DNA of 64,000 bases. Origin: Eremophila alpestris peregrina (taxonomy: Eukaryota; Chordata; Aves; Passeriformes; Alaudidae). Position 1 is the first letter of the stretch. Each line of letters starts with the position of its first letter. The stretch is from NCBI GenBank assembly GCA_009792885.1, contig WMCF01000012.1, forward strand, positions 14,575,847-14,639,846, read 5' to 3'. This document shows positions 39,573-53,783 of this stretch, piece by piece. Position numbers and translations under genes: made by a program. The notes beneath the pieces are model-generated. The model did not search any database. It saw only the letters and a program-made list of their open reading frames with translations, and had not been told where the DNA came from.

Positions 39573-41983
39573 GTAATGTCAGAGTTTTGCACCAGTGCAG
39601 AAGCTGCATGCTTTCTTCTGAATATTAGTTTTTCCATGAAGGAAATTGAGAATGGGGATAGTAGGTAGGAGAGAGATGTTTGAACTGTTGTTTCTTTGTG
39701 AAGTGTTCACATCCTCAGGCAGGAGAACAGAGATGGATTATCCACTGCTTTAAATGTGTCTTTTGGTCAAAAATTTTCTTTTGCCTAGAAGATTACCCTG
39801 AAATACAGATCTTTATAAAATAGGCATTTAGAAAACCAAAACAACAATTGAAAATTTTCCATGAAGATGAACCTAAGGCCAGCCATACCTCCATAACCAT
39901 ATCCTGTTTTTTAAAATCAGGTATTACAGCACAATGAGCCTGAAAGTAAAAATAACTGAAAAGAAAAACTATTTTCTTTGTTTTCTTTGTCCAAGTGGGA
40001 GCAGCATAAGCGAGGTTAAGCACTAGCATGATAGTGCATAAATACTGTCATAAAGAGTGGTTTATTTGGTATCAGCACATACCACAGAAGGCTTATTATT
40101 TGTTTTTTTACACGATATTGATCTGTTATTCCATGGTAAGGTGAGGGCTGGCCTCTTTCCAGACCCTGATTTTAGTTATTCCAGTTTACCTCAATGACAA
40201 GTGCTATCATGTTCCACCTTGCAAGACCAGACTTTTTTCACTAGATCTTGAGTCAGGATTTCCTTTCTTTCAGTCACATCCTGATGTGAATGTTTGATTT
40301 TCTTCAGCATGTAGACAGGAACAATGTCTCCATTTGGCACTGGCAGCTGGAAATTATATTACACAATCTTGCAATCTACTAGCAATCTTCTCACTATGCT
40401 AACAAGGAGAAGGATATAATAGAGGTTCCTTGTGCATGAAGGTGGCTCAAGTCTTGCATGCTGGAGCTCTCCTCATTACACCAGTAATTTTCCTCTTCAC
40501 TACTTCTTTGTAGTGTCATGAACACTTGTCTGTGCTACACCAGAGCAGACTGATGTTCATGGATCTCTCCAGCATTTATATTTCCCTCTTCAGAGAGCAG
40601 TATTTAACATTTTTTTCAATAGGGGTTCTTATTTTTGAAGTGTTTATTGGTTTCAGAGGAACGCCTTCTTTGAAAATTCTTGAATTTATGTTTGGGGTGA
40701 TTAATTCAAAGAGTTTATTTACTAATTCTTCTAAATTTCAGCTGGTAGCAGTGAGAATACCAAACATGCTGTATGGCTTGTTGATGTCAGCACAGTAGTC
40801 TTCATGACAAAGAAACCAAAATACACTGTGAATGATATGTAAAGAAAAGAAAAGAAGATTTCACTATAGAGTTTAATAAATTAAATCTGGTATTTGAAAA
40901 ACTTGCTCTCTTGAGATCAATAGAAATGGAAAAGTTTTGTCCTAAAATAACTCAAGCATGGGCCCTCTAGAGTGAGTATTCAAAATGAATATGCAGAATG
41001 TTTGGATCTGAAACTTACTCATCTTAAAGCCAGTATGCATGAAAAACTAGAATATATATTCTTAGAACTATCATTACGGTGCAGTGGCATGTGTTGGTTC
41101 ATTCAGACTGCTGGAAGTGCATGAGCTTTTACTATGGAAATTCAGGTGGGGATATGATTTGTTACAATATAGTGCTACTAAATCCTAAATATTTTGACCA
41201 GTAACAGTTTTGGTTTTGGTAGGCTTGAAGATGTGGAGACTTCAGAGAAAGAGGGAGCATGTTTGTTCATTTCATGTAACCTAAGAAAAGCCAATCAAAC
41301 TCATGACTTAAAATAATAACCATTCGCCATCCTAAAGAGTTTATGGTCCAGTGTTCATGAACTAGCGTGTTAGAGAGCTCTCAATTTCAAACTTTTTCTG
41401 AATCTGTCCTGATGGCCCTGCAATAAAGTGTTTTGGGGGAATGGGGAATAAAAGTCTTTGGAAACGTGATACTAAAATTTGGAGGATTAGGAGCAAATTC
41501 AGTGGTATAGCTGTACCAGCGACATTTCCAAATAAAGGGAAAACACACAGTTGTGTCTTCAGTGTTGTTTTAAGCTACCACTTACACTACTTACCTGGGG
41601 TAAATAGACAAAGCATCTCTCTGCCAGTAAAGGTGGAAATATGTTAGGGCTTTTGCTTAATTTTTTGTGTTTTATAAACAAATAAATTTAGAGTCCAAAT
41701 TAATCATGGTGGTGCTTTCAGGTCAGGGGTTGACTTCAGCTTGGTTCTTTTGGGATTCTCAGACTTTTACCAGCAGGCACTGACAGTACCTGAAGACTGT
41801 CAGAAGCTAATAGTTGTCTTCTAACAAAGTTTGGCAGTCCAAATATAGATATTATTGAAGAATTGTCATCAGAATATGAGTGATAACAGAAACAGCAAAA
41901 TCTGTCATAGGTACAATAGTAAAATGGGCACTCTTAAGTGTTGATATTTTTAAGCATGTTGTTTCTGTGTTTCCTCTCCTTAG
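39573..41983 (+). other. SH3GL2 intron 8
   Basis: A 2.4-kb AT-rich intron before the SH3-coding exon, with nothing recognised inside. Confidence 0.85.
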
Positions 41984-42183
41984 GTGTTCACATGGATCAG
42001 CCATGCTGCCGAGCTCTGTATGACTTTGAACCAGAGAATGAAGGAGAGCTGGGATTTAAAGAGGGTGATATTATTACCCTCACTAACCAGATTGATGAAA
42101 ACTGGTATGAGGGGATGCTTCATGGCCAGTCAGGTTTCTTCCCCATCAATTATGTCGATATTCTGGTTCCATTACCCCATTAG
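41984..42183 (+). CDS. SH3GL2: SH3GL2 exon 9, coding part (residues 287-352, SH3 domain)
   Basis: The last coding segment of 200 bases begins by completing a Gly codon and ends at TAG (42181-42183). It encodes the C-terminal SH3 domain, which binds proline-rich motifs of dynamin and synaptojanin. Visible signatures are ALYDF (about 297-301), the acidic RT loop PENEGELGF, the Trp of ENWYEG (about 327) and FFPINYV (about 338-344) with the ligand-binding Pro and Tyr. The C-terminus reads VDILVPLPH, where mammals, as I know them, have VEILVALPH. The acceptor is CTCCTTAG. With exons 2-8 this gives 337 residues, and with the missing exon 1 the usual 352. Confidence 0.97.
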
Positions 42184-43470
42184 GAATGCTGACCCACCAC
42201 CTCTGACACAGGTAACTGTGTCAGCACCACTGCTTTCAGAATGCTGCTTCTTACACCTTACAAGTGCAAACTGCAGTGGTTAGAGTTATGATTCCTAATG
42301 AGCATCTTTGGTTTACGTGTTGTCATACTGTGTGGTGGTGATGCGTTGTATCTTCTGAGCCAGCACAGCGTGGGTTAGTTTATATTGACTGTGCTGGCCT
42401 GGTAGTAACCAGAGCCATTAGTGAGATGAAATGGGGAAGATGATGGCAAGCAAAGAAGGAAATACAATAGTGAACTAGCAGGAAGTGAAGGTGGTGTTGG
42501 GAAGATAATGCCTGTCACCACTGTATTACTTTTAGTTCTCTACAAAAGAGGGAGAAGTTCTTGCCATTCCATCTTTCCCTTTCTAATGATACAGTTCACC
42601 CAGGTCTAACACTGACTAACTAGAACTGTATCTTCCAACCAAACTGGCTGGCTGTTCTCACAGAGAGAGCATAAGTGTAGGTCCTCTGGTTTCTCAGAAA
42701 GTGAACCACTGTACTGTGTGTCCTGCTGCTCTCTGCTAAGTTTTATATTCTTAAATATTGTTAAAAGGCCTATTTCCCTCCAGAGGTAAACTGTAAGCTA
42801 TCAAATGGGGATTCCTGTAGTAGAAATGTTGGACCACACACCACCTGAACTTGCCCTTCAGGAACTTTTAGCATGCTCACCAAAATGCCAGTAAATGGGC
42901 AAGATGGGGAATAAAACTGGCATTTCTTTAATGTTTCTTGTCAAGTCTTGGCACAAAACCTTGCTGCTTAAGCACCAGTTATCCTTTGTAAACTCATTCA
43001 CTGAGGAATACAGTAACCAACCAAACACAGCCCTCATTCCATTCATTTCTGTCTGCCATGTGTTCTTTGAACATCATTTGTGCATACTCTCTCCTCAATG
43101 AGGACAAAATAAAACATGTTATTTTTTTGTTGAGCAACTGAAGACATGTGGCTGTATATACAAAAAACATTTCCCATCTGTTTAGTTGGTTCTCCTGTGT
43201 TCCTCCTTCCTGCACTTGGTGTGTACAGTGCTGTGCCTAGCTTCTTGGCATTCTTTTGGTAACAGTTGCAGAAGTTCTGTTAGTTTAGTTATCCAGAGTT
43301 CTATTTATCTAAATTGTACAGACTCTATCAGAGGTTTAATGTGCTGCTTCGAATGTGCCACTTCAGTACTGGATATGTGAAAAGAAGACAATTCCCTACT
43401 GCTTTATGTATAAACTATATAATGGAAAGTATTGTTATTTCAAATAAATGCTGAGAGAATAACTAGAATA
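42184..43470 (+). other. SH3GL2 3' untranslated region
   Basis: The region follows the stop codon and contains no further splice-linked coding sequence. Polyadenylation signals AATAAA occur at 43108-43113, 43443-43448 and 43574-43579. The second is followed within about 30 bases by a T/GT-rich stretch typical of a cleavage region, so I place the main end near 43470. Use of the first or third signal would give a shorter or longer UTR. The end point is inferred, not seen in transcript data. Confidence 0.65.
43443..43448 (+). terminator. Likely main SH3GL2 polyadenylation signal
   Basis: A canonical AATAAA about 1.26 kb after the stop, followed by a T/GT-rich downstream element at about 43470-43500. 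Alternatives lie at 43108 and 43574. Confidence 0.55.
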
Positions 43471-44084
43471 ATTTTGTGAATTATTGCTTTGTTGCTTTAA
43501 AATCTCTTTTGATAACTTTTACTGCAAATGTAAAAAATCTTTTTTTTTTGTCATTATCATTTTACTTCAGTCAAATAAATCTCATGCATATAATGGCCTT
43601 TATAAGCAGGATGAATGTAACACTGACCACATTAAATTAGTGTCTCGATGACTAGCATGCAGTCTTGCAGTAAAAACAGAGATATTGTCACAAGCAAATA
43701 GATTTGACTTGGAGAAAACTAATTTAAAACAATTTGAGTATTTTTGTGCTGTGAGAGCAAAAAGACTGGCTTTTCCTGTCCCAGTTCCCAAGCTCAGATT
43801 CACTCCTGACTCTCCTGCCAGCTGCTCATTGGCATGGGTACTTGTAGGTGTACAGTATGTCCATAAAAGCTCTTCTCTGCTGCTTCTCTCTCCTCATTTT
43901 TCCCCTTTTTTCAGGGGTGAGTTGAGCACAGGACTCAATGTGAATATCTGCTGGTGTCACGGACTGTCTCCACCTCATCATCCCTCAGCCTTGGTGTTCC
44001 CTCTGCTGAGAGTGTTTCTCACTCTTATCTTCCCCCTCTTCTGCTCTCTGCCATATGTTCATGTCCCAGTGCACATTGACAGAG

Positions 44085-44235
44085 ACTGACAGAGCAGAAG
44101 AGTCTTTCAGAGATGGCACCTCAATTCAGGGTCAGGCTGGACGGGTCTGAGCAAACTGGCGGAGATGAAGATGCTCATTGCAGGGTGGACAAGGTGCCAT
44201 TTTACAGTCCCTTCCAATCCAAACTATTAAAAAAT
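44085..44235 (+). mobile_element. CR1 LINE 3' end fragment, sense
   Basis: The segment resembles the extreme 3' part of CR1. It contains 'gcacctcaattcagggt', 'gatgctcattgcaggg' and the 'cccttccaatccaaacta' stretch just before where the terminal octamers should be. The octamers themselves are replaced by an A-rich sequence. It is a short, old fragment about 0.6 kb downstream of the SH3GL2 polyadenylation signals. Confidence 0.75.
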
Positions 44236-46984
44236 GTATATACAGATACAATTCCTCTAACTTCTTATTACAGTTCAGTCCTGTATCCTGTGGCTGGCCA
44301 CTAAGGAAGTTTCTGTCAGTGATAGGAAGAAATCTGTTTCAAACTCAAAGGACTTGAAACTTTTTTACAGATAGGTTAATGGTGCTGTACTACGGTTACT
44401 GCTAGTTATTATTACTATAAATAGTAACAGAACTATTAACTATGTTAATTATCAAGGCATAGCAGTCACAGGTACTGCATTGGCAGTACCCCTGTTTTGT
44501 TAGATTATTTGTGGAGAGCATGCAACCACAGGGCAACAACCTCTGATTTAAAGCAAAAGGGTGGTTGGCGTGCAGTGCTGCCCCACCCTGCTGAGGGGCC
44601 CTGGTTTTTAAGGTGTTGGGAATGGTAGAGTCTTTCAACAAATGGGACCAGAAGGATTGTACAGAATAGTCATCTTGATGACATGGGCCTGGTCTTGACA
44701 TGTTGCATAGTTCTTGGCACTTCCTCATTGCTGTGTTCTGTGTTTCCTGCAGGTAATACCTAAAGAATGCTTTATTCCTGAAGTGGTAAGATCAAAATCT
44801 GATTTGGCTAAGAGAGGAATTACCAGGGCTGACAAAAGTTTGCAATCTAAACCTTCAGTACTAGGGTAAGGAGGGTGATCCAAAAAATCCAGGAGGGTGT
44901 TTGTTTTTGCACATGGGGTATCTCGAAGCTTTGCCCATGGAGCTCCATGACTCTTTCATTCTAGAAACACATAAGATATGTTGTTGATGGATATAATCTT
45001 TTTTCTCTGGGAGACTTACTGTCATCCTGCTTCCTCAGGTGTATAGTTTCAGAAATATTATAAATACACTACATGGCTTCCTTGTTACCAAACTTGGCTG
45101 CAGAACTGTTCCTCACAGAGGAAACTAGGAAGCCTGCCAGCACTGAGCTACCAACTGCCAAATGTAGCTTAATGTTTTAGGTTTCATGTTGGGGTTTTTT
45201 TTTTCCTGTTGAACTGTAAGGTTCTTAGCCTGCTTTATTTATTGCAGAGTGATTCTTTGTATAAAACATAGCAAAATACCCCAACAGTTCCCTGAACAGT
45301 TCTTCATCTAAAGAAAGAAGTGATTGAAAATGTGCATTTTTTCTTCTTTTAAGAAGAAAAACCATCTACCGTCCTCTTTTCTTTCCCTTCAGAGAGAAAG
45401 AAGATGGTAGTTACCTCCAGAATTTTGTATTTAGATCTGGCTTACAGACAATTCTCCCTTTGAAGATACTCATACTGCTTTTCCCACATGAACTACTTTG
45501 ACAAGACATGAAAACTGCTGTGAGGACTTCTTTTCTGGTTTCACACTTGTAGGTCTTGCAAATCTTTATGGCCACTTGTATACTGAGTAATAGTTCTGCT
45601 TCAAAATGTATCCTAAGCTTCTCTTATCTCATGAAGGCAAGGATTCAGATGTGTTTAGGTCAGTGGAAATGGGTCTCCTTCCCAGCACAGGAGTAGGCCA
45701 ACTTTGGATAGGCAAATGACACAATGAATTGGGGCATATACTCGGGTAACACTGTTTAAAAACAAGTACATTCTGTAGATATGTTTAATTTTCTGAAAAA
45801 CAGTAGGTTGTCCTAGACTTAAGCTTAAGAATATCTAGAATATTCTTTAATAATTATTTTATAATTTCTAAACTTTTAGCACTCTAGTAGTTCAAGCACT
45901 GACTTGGTGAAATTTCCAGAAGGCTTTGCTATCTTTCATTGCCATTTGACCTAAAGCGTTGCAGAAGATGGGAACAGATTTGTCACACATACTCTTGCTG
46001 TGCACTGCAATGTACAGAAAATTTCTAATCTGTTTATCTTTGTTAGTATTTCCTTGGAGATGCAGCACAGTGGTGCTGTCCAAGAAACAGCAACCTCTGC
46101 TATGCCTTTCTAGAGCTCCTGGATCTTGAAAGCTCTGGTAGCTCTGGGACAGAAAACATTTCCCTTTCAAGTACTGCTAGGGCAAACAGTGGACAAGCTG
46201 AAGTCCTTGTAGTGAGAGCCATCTCCTGGCCCACAGCTCATTCGGTGGGATAGAGGCAGCCAGCATCAGGCTTCTTGTTCTCCCTTGCACAGTGCTTTGG
46301 GCTTGTGTCTTTCTCTTTCTCTCCACCTTTTATAAAACATGGAATTGAAATAAAGCACTAACAATGCAGGGAAAGATAAAGGGGCTCCAGGTCCTCTGTC
46401 TTTCCTTATCTGTGAGTGGAGAGGCTCCAGGAGAGGCTGGGCCTCTCTCTGACCTGCTTTCCCAGCACCTGCAGATACAACTGATACTTCTTTGGGTCAC
46501 TGTCTGAAACTGGAGGATTCAACAATTTATTCAACTACCATCAGCAGTGCTTATCTAGGGGCTTTCCTGTCCCTCGGCACTCACTGACTTGTGGCATGTC
46601 CTGTGCTCAGAGCCTTGGGCAGCAAGGTCCTTCAGTAAGACCTATAGTAGCTGTAATGCACATCCCCAAGACAGCTGTTTTAAGAGCATTTCTAGTGATC
46701 CCCACAGTCACTCGTCTCCTCCCAGACCAGAGGTTTACAAAGCTGTGCAAGAGGACATGAGGATTGATGCCGAGAGAGGTAAAGTATGGCTTCAAACAGG
46801 GACCCTGTGCCAGGATGTTGTGGGGTTGCACATCCCTGGACTATGGGTATAGTGCACTGGACTTGGCACCCCACAGCTATTTCCCATTTCACCTCCCCAC
46901 TGCAGTGAGCACCAACACCACCCTCCATGGGCTACAAGGGTGTTCTCCTATAGCTCCGTGTTAGCTGTGCTGTGCTTCCACACC
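44236..46984. other. Intergenic, nothing recognised
   Basis: About 2.7 kb of unique sequence downstream of SH3GL2. A GC-richer stretch at about 46190-46980 looks like worn repeat sequence, but I cannot assign a family. The short open frames here have no recognisable domain. Confidence 0.5.
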
Positions 46985-47159
46985 ACAAAGACCATCTGAA
47001 GGGTATTTCACTTCCTTGAACTTCATGAAGACCATTTCTCCAACCTGTCCAGGTCCCTCCAGATGCCAGAACAACCCTCTGTATCAGCCACTCCTATCTG
47101 TTTTGTATCACCTGCGAAGTTATGCAGAGTGCCTAATATTCCAAATTATTCATAGTGAA
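46985..47159 (-). mobile_element. Old CR1 fragment, left part, antisense
   Basis: The 'aacctgtccaggtccctcc' motif, followed by 'gtatcacctgcgaagtta', corresponds to the CR1 reverse-transcriptase region read on the minus strand. The match breaks at about 47159, where a younger CR1 3' end starts, and resumes at about 47605. It is more diverged than the CR1 that interrupts it. Confidence 0.7.
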
Positions 47160-47604
47160 ATCACAGTGTCATAGTGTGATTGGGCTTGAGTTTGAAGGAT
47201 GCTTTGGAGATTGTCTAGCTCCAAGCCCCCACCCTGCCATGGGCCTTCCATAGATCAAGTTGCTGAGAGCCTTGTGGAGCCTGAGTTCCAACATCTTCAG
47301 TGATGAGGAAACTACTCTGGGCAATCTGCTCCAGTGTCTCACCATCCTCCTTGTAAAACAATTACTTTCTTATGTCCAATTTGAATTTTCCTGTTCAGTT
47401 TAAACCACTTGCCCTTTCTCTTGTTTGTACAGGACCTTTTAAAAAGTCTCTCTCCATCTTTCCTATAACCCTCTTTTATATGTTGAAAGGCTGCAGTGAG
47501 ATCTCCCTAGAGCCTTCTCCAAGCTGAACCACCCAAACCCCCTCAGCCTTTCCTTGACGTGCGCCAGTCCTCTGGCTGTGTTCATGACCCTCTCCCAGCC
47601 CTAC
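47160..47604 (-). mobile_element. CR1 3' UTR copy inserted into an older CR1
   Basis: On the + strand the element opens with worn copies of the terminal repeat (ATCACAGTGTCATAGTGTG). It then follows the CR1 3' untranslated region: 'ccaccctgccatgggc', 'tctgggcaatctgctccagt', 'agtctctctccatctttcct' and 'aggctgcagtgagatctcc'. It is 5'-truncated, as usual for CR1. The sequence on its two sides belongs to another CR1 in the same orientation, showing a later insertion. Confidence 0.88.
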
Positions 47605-47800
47605 TTTAACGAAGATTAACAAGTTGATCAAGATTGGACCCATTGCCAGTGGTCACTGGTGTACACCATTCATGTCTGATCACTGTGCCACTGGACACAG
47701 CTGTCTGGGCCCAGCCATTCAGTCAGTGTTCCATCTGCATCACTGTCCCTTGGTCTGACATGGTTTATCACTTTGGCTATTATGATGTAAAACCTCAGAG
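47605..47800 (-). mobile_element. Old CR1 fragment, right part, antisense
   Basis: This part resumes the reverse-transcriptase region interrupted at 47159. It shows a stretch like 'gatattaaacaagattggaccc', then 'tggtcactgg' and 'ctgggcccagccattcagtc' in CR1 order. Similarity fades after about 47800. The coding frame is destroyed. Confidence 0.65.
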
Positions 47801-50800
47801 AATGTTGTATCACAGGACGCTAATAAATTCTATATATTTCTGTAGCACTTGTCTATATGTAGAGCAGACCATGGTATCCTAAAACACTTCAATGTTTAAA
47901 TGATGGCAAGATTCTTAAATATTAAATACAGTAACTATGTAATCTATTTTCATGTTAGTTGGTAAAACAAATTTTCATTGAACCAAGGAAAAGTTTAAAT
48001 TTATATAGAGTCTAATTCAACCTCCTTCTTAGAGGAGGTATGATTAGATATATCTGCTCACTGCCATGTCTGGTTAAGTCTTAAACATATAGAAGCTGTA
48101 GGTACAGTATTCCATTTTTTTTTTTTTTTTTTTAGAGAGGTAGAACATCCTTTGTTTCTGCTGGAGATACTAAAATCATAGCACTGTAAAAATTAGCTGG
48201 TATATGCTATGCATCACACTCTGTGTGACTGTTACAGCTATAATGGCTGACTGAAGTATCTGAGGGATAATGGTGCATGTGATAACAGACAACTTGCATA
48301 ATTGCACCAAGTTGAATGCATAAGAATTCCACAAATACCTTGGCAAAGTTTCAGACATTTAATATGCATTCAAAGTGCCTGTATTTAAAGCTTGGTTTCT
48401 TGAAGTGCCCATTGAGTTTTTACTTAGCCCAGTTGCCATCACAGGTTTTGTTTGTAAAGTTCCTCAAGTATTTGTATTTATTATTCAGAAGCAGTGAAAG
48501 CTTGGCAAAACTCATCTGTGACCTTTTGCAATTGATAAGCTAGATAATCCTCTGCCAATTCTGCAAGTAGAACTCAGTGTAGTATGCAGTTAAATTTTTG
48601 TGACTTAGTATGAGATCTGTTGGGTGATCATCAATACATCTAAAATGTTGAGCAAAAATTGGAGCACTTAATCTAACTGGGCAGTCCCAGTCAAACATTT
48701 CATATCCTCACCTACCTGGATCTTCCATAGATCACAGTAGGAAGAACCCAGAAGATCCTGGGAAGGAATGTAAGAGGTGTCTTATGCCTGAAGCTTCAGC
48801 CAATGGCTGGGGTTGCCTGATGAACAAGCATCTTAGCTTTGGAAGAGGAAGAGAGGAAGTTCAAGCTGCAAGTAGGAAATTTCACCAGAACCATCCTCTC
48901 TTATTACTGAATTTTCAGTTGATGCTGGAAATGAATACTTCCTAAATCATAAGGGAACAGCAGAGTAGGAAAAAGAGGGAGGAATTTTATATTTCTTTTC
49001 TGTTCTTCTAGATAAAGGATGTGTATTCCTGGAATTTCTCCAATATTAGCCTGGAAGTGAAACATGATCAGAGCTCCTCCTAGAATAAATGCTGCACAAG
49101 GAGAAAAATAATCATAAATGGAAAATCCTGCAAGCATAATTTAATTCTTCAGCTTGAGAAAAAAGGTGGCCTTGTGCATTAGGCCACAATAGCTTGTAAG
49201 CAGCTCCAGTTACTATAATGTAAACTTGAACCATGAGGAAAAAATACAGTGTGATGGTAGACATCACCACACATCAGTGATGATGTCTGGAGGAAGGTGC
49301 AGATGCATCAGCTTCATCAATCCTGCAGTGATCTCCTGATCAAATGCTGTGCCCAGTTCCTCTGTGGAGTGTAGTGTAGAGTGGTGCTAAGGCAGCAGAT
49401 CAGTTTCTGCAGCTCCTCTAAGCAGGGGCTTTAAAATGTTGTCCTCCAGGAGCAGAACAAACTACAGATGTAAAGTAAATAGAAGGCAGCTGGAATGTTT
49501 ATGCTGTCATTTTAACAATTCTGATCAAGAGGATAAAAAGCCTGGTATACCACAATGTCCAGTACAACAGCAGAACTGGTATCTTGGCTGTGTGTAAGTC
49601 TGAGATAGCTGTTAAAAATGAGTGAGCTTCCAGAGTTGGGGCATTATACATCATTTCAGCACATCCTCAGCATTCCTTCTCCCAGAAACTGTTCCTTGCT
49701 TTTACTTTGGAGCATCATATTGTTTTCTTTGGCCTGGAAGTCTAGCAGCATCTCATGGGATTCCCAAAATCAGAACATCACAGGCTACCTGATCAGTTTT
49801 AGGTTCTAGGATGGAACTCAGCATAGATTTGATTTCCCATGCTGACAGAGAATTGTTGCCTTGGTAATGCATTTAGTTTTAGTTATCCAGCTGTGCAACA
49901 GGGATGATAGTAATCCCATATTTCACAGAGTGGTTGAGGGTAGATATGAATGTGCATAAAGCTCTCAGAGTTTACACTGTGGACTTGAGATTAAATATGT
50001 TATTTTCTTTGTAAAACTATGGTTTTAATCCAGCCAGAAAAAAAAATCTGCTTTTATTCAAGGCCAGACATTTTACTTTTGACGGTTTAAGAATATTTAC
50101 AAAGCATTCATACTCTAAGCTTCAGCTGAGTGTCTGAAAACAGGATTAAGCTGAAGGTGTCTTCTGCTGAGTACTGGGATGTTGTTAGGCAACCAAGAAG
50201 TATTAATGCACTGCAATTTCGTAGTTATCTGGTGGTCAGAACATTAGCACTTCACCAGACTGTGCAGCTAAATCATGATGTTCTCTCCACACCTTCCTGT
50301 CAGAGGACCTGTCAAGGAATACTACAAGCATCAGTGCTTCTTTTCTATTCTGATTCTCAGCTTACAAAAGTAATAAACAATGCCAACCTTACATATTTTT
50401 AATTTCTTTATCTCTAAAGGAGCTTCATGGAATTCCAAAATGCCCTGTAACTCAAGAAAATTTCTCTGTTTCTCTGCAATATTGAAATATGAAGAGAGGC
50501 GTCAAGAAACAAATCTGCTTATCTGGCTTTTATGCACACTTTGAGAGACACTAATACCAATACTAATACTAAAACCCTGGTAGAAACTGTAAGCACAGAC
50601 GCATGTTAAAATCTTCCTCCCCATGTCAGACACTGGATGCTGATGGTCAGCAAACAGCTGCTGCCACTTCTGAGCAAATGTTTCCATTTTGCTCAAAAAG
50701 CTTTTCAGTTGATATCTGAGGTTTCTTTTTTAATTAATGTTTGTCTCGTCTTGATTGTGTGCAGCTGTCCATCTTTTACTAAGCTTAACACAGGTAAGTA

Positions 50801-53783
50801 GCCCATTTTTGTCACAGCTCCTGTGGGAAACTAGATTGTAGGAATTTCACAATCTTTGCTGAACTTGAAGCTTTCATGAGATGTAGAAAATCTAACAGAA
50901 CATGCTTAGTTTCTACTTTCATACCCTGGAAAGCATTTTGTCAGTTGATGATGCACAACCTTGCAGCCTTGTTGATGCATTTTGATCATGGTTTATTCTG
51001 ACGTGCACTCAGCAGCCACTGGAGAAGCCAGTCTGCCTCTTCAGGCTGCATACAGCCTGTGGTACTGCCACCTTTTCAAGATGTGGGAGGGATGTAAATC
51101 CGTTTTTGACAAGAGCAAGACGTTTGAAATTAAATGCAGCAGTTGATCTTTTAGATTTTGGACCACGTTGTATTACAAATTTTTTTTTTTTTTTTTTGGT
51201 TACTGTTTGGTGCTACAACTGTGAGGCAGTAGGGGGCACCCTGACATTTCATTTTAATGTTAATAACTTTTAAACAGATACACTGTCTTTCTGAAATTTA
51301 AAGTTTTAAAGGATACTGTGAACAGACATTGATACTTCTATTGATAATGGCTATTGTACAAGGATAATTTTGAAAGTGCTTTTTCAATATCATCAAAACT
51401 TGAATATTAGATTTTTTAACTCCCCAGACAACACAAACACCCAAGCTGTGGAAATTGCTAAAGCTCACTCTACTTACTTTCGTCTGTCGCGTTTTCATAA
51501 TGTAGGCAATTTTTTTCCGTATTGACCTTCAGAATTGGTTAATAAAACACACCTAAGGGTTGAAAAGTCCAGTAAACTGTTGAATAGCATCCACATCACC
51601 AATCTGTTGTATAAAGTTATTTTTAGCTGTCAGCTGGTTACATGTCACTCCATCACAAAACTTTATTATTTTAGTCACACACACACTTAAACTACATTTT
51701 TTCCTCTCCTCTGCCCCATATAATAATAGGATTGCAGATACTCATCTTCAGAAAACATAAAAAAGAAAAATCTGAATATCTTATGAAATTGTTCATTCAA
51801 GCACAAACCATTTGTCACAAAAGCCATCCATCAGCCTTTAGCTAGACAGAGAGTTGCTTACTTTAGGCCAAACTGTCTTAAGGAATACATTAGAATGTGA
51901 ATATTTTGATAGTTCATGGCATCTTGCATCTGAAGTTCCCCGAATATTTCACATGTATTAATTGAAGTTTCTTCTAGTTGCAGAATTTTTTTGTTATAAC
52001 TAGTTTATATTTGAACCCTTGAGGAATAAGAGATTAAAAACCTTTTTTTACAAAGTGTGTTTTGAAATTGTCTCAGTGTTCACTGTGAGTGTAGGGTAAT
52101 TTCAAGCGCGTTTTGTTTCTCTAAAAATGCATTAAGAATAAGAGGAAGTGTGGGAACTAATACTGTCTAAGAATTTAATTAATTTGTAACTTGGCTGCCA
52201 GATATAAGTGAGAGGACAAGGAATAGTAAGTGTTTTTAGGAGTAGAGTTGCATTCTCCAGGGATATTCCAAAAGTTGTTCCTATTGGTAAACAGCAAAGT
52301 TGAAAATACCCCTTAAAAATGCTAAAATAAGTACTCTTCATGAGAAATCTTAAAACCATCCGCATAACTAGATTGTAATTGTATCAACCTTATGCCCATG
52401 TGCAGAAGGAGAGAGTGCACAGAGCAAGAGGACAATAACCTAAGGCACTGGAAACTTGATACAGATGAGGCAGACAAGACACATAATGCCAAAGGTACAG
52501 GAGCAGTGATGGGAAATCATTGCCATGTATCCCTGCAGGACTCCAGCTGAGATGTCATCATCAGTGCCAAATGTCATCATCAATGCTAACACTTTGTAAA
52601 ATGTGTCTTTGTCCAGCATCACAGAGAGGCACATTTTTCTTAGACTTCCACTATTTCTAGCTATCATTTTGACCATTTAGAATTAATTATAAAGAAAACA
52701 AAACAGTCTGATGAAAAGAAACTAGGTCTTTTTTTGTCCTTATTGGAACAGAAAAATAAGTGAAGAACACAAGAGTGGGGATAGAGCTCCATGGATACAG
52801 GCTTCTGCTTCCACCAGCACACCACTGTAGGAGGGAAGGCTTACAAGCTCTGCTCCAGGCATGACAGTGTCAGCACATTCCTTGCAAGTATCATGAATGT
52901 GCAAAGTAGGAATGTTTTGTTGATGAGCTCTGGTAAATCCCTTCTAACAACCAAGCTTTGCTGTCTTTATTCCTTGGTCCTTTCAAAGCATCATTAGTGA
53001 CAGCAATTGTATCAGCTTGTTCTTTGTTCTTAAAGACCTAAGGGAATTCCTTACAGTTAAACCCATCTGGATAAGGAAACACAGGATTTCCAGGGAATGT
53101 GCAGTCTCAATGCCAGATTATTTGGATATTCTGTGCTGTGGTAGATTCTCAAAACTTCTAGACAGTACAGATGGCAAAACATCTTGTGATGGCTGAAAAC
53201 AAATCCTTTTCATAGGATGTTTAAATTTTCATTCTTTCCAAATATTTGATACTGTTGTCTCAAACTCCTAAGCATAATAAGCCACAGGTAACATGCAAGC
53301 AGGCAAGCAAGAACTGAAGGGATCAAAAAGTGCCAGGACAACAACCCCATAAACAGCTGGAAAGGCCAGCTGATACCATTGTGTATCCACTTGGGACAGC
53401 ATGTGGCTGTAAACATCCCCAGCTATAAGAGCTTGGGGTCAGTGCTTCTGCAAATGGGAACCCACTACTGGGAGTATCCACACACACAGGGAGATAGAAG
53501 GAATGCTGAAGCCCAGGAAACTGGTAGGGAAAGGGTAATTAGAGATTCCTCTCTGGTTGTTATCAAGAAGAATGCCATACAATTCCTGCTCAGTTTGACA
53601 CAAAAGAAATACAAGACACAAGAAGCTTCTGACTCAATACTCTTCTTTTGAAGTAATAAGGGGGAAATTATTAGGATATGTTCCTCTCTTCCAATTCGGT
53701 CTGAAAACATTTTCTTGTGTGAAGATCTCACCCAAGCTTCTGCTTTTATAATTTCCAGTTAAGAGCAAAAAAGCTTAGCCTTC
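47801..53783. other. Intergenic, nothing recognised except T runs
   Basis: About 6 kb of AT-rich unique sequence. It holds a T19 run at 48115-48133 and a T18 run at 51180-51197. I recognise no gene, RNA or mobile element here; short open frames have no domain signature. Confidence 0.5.
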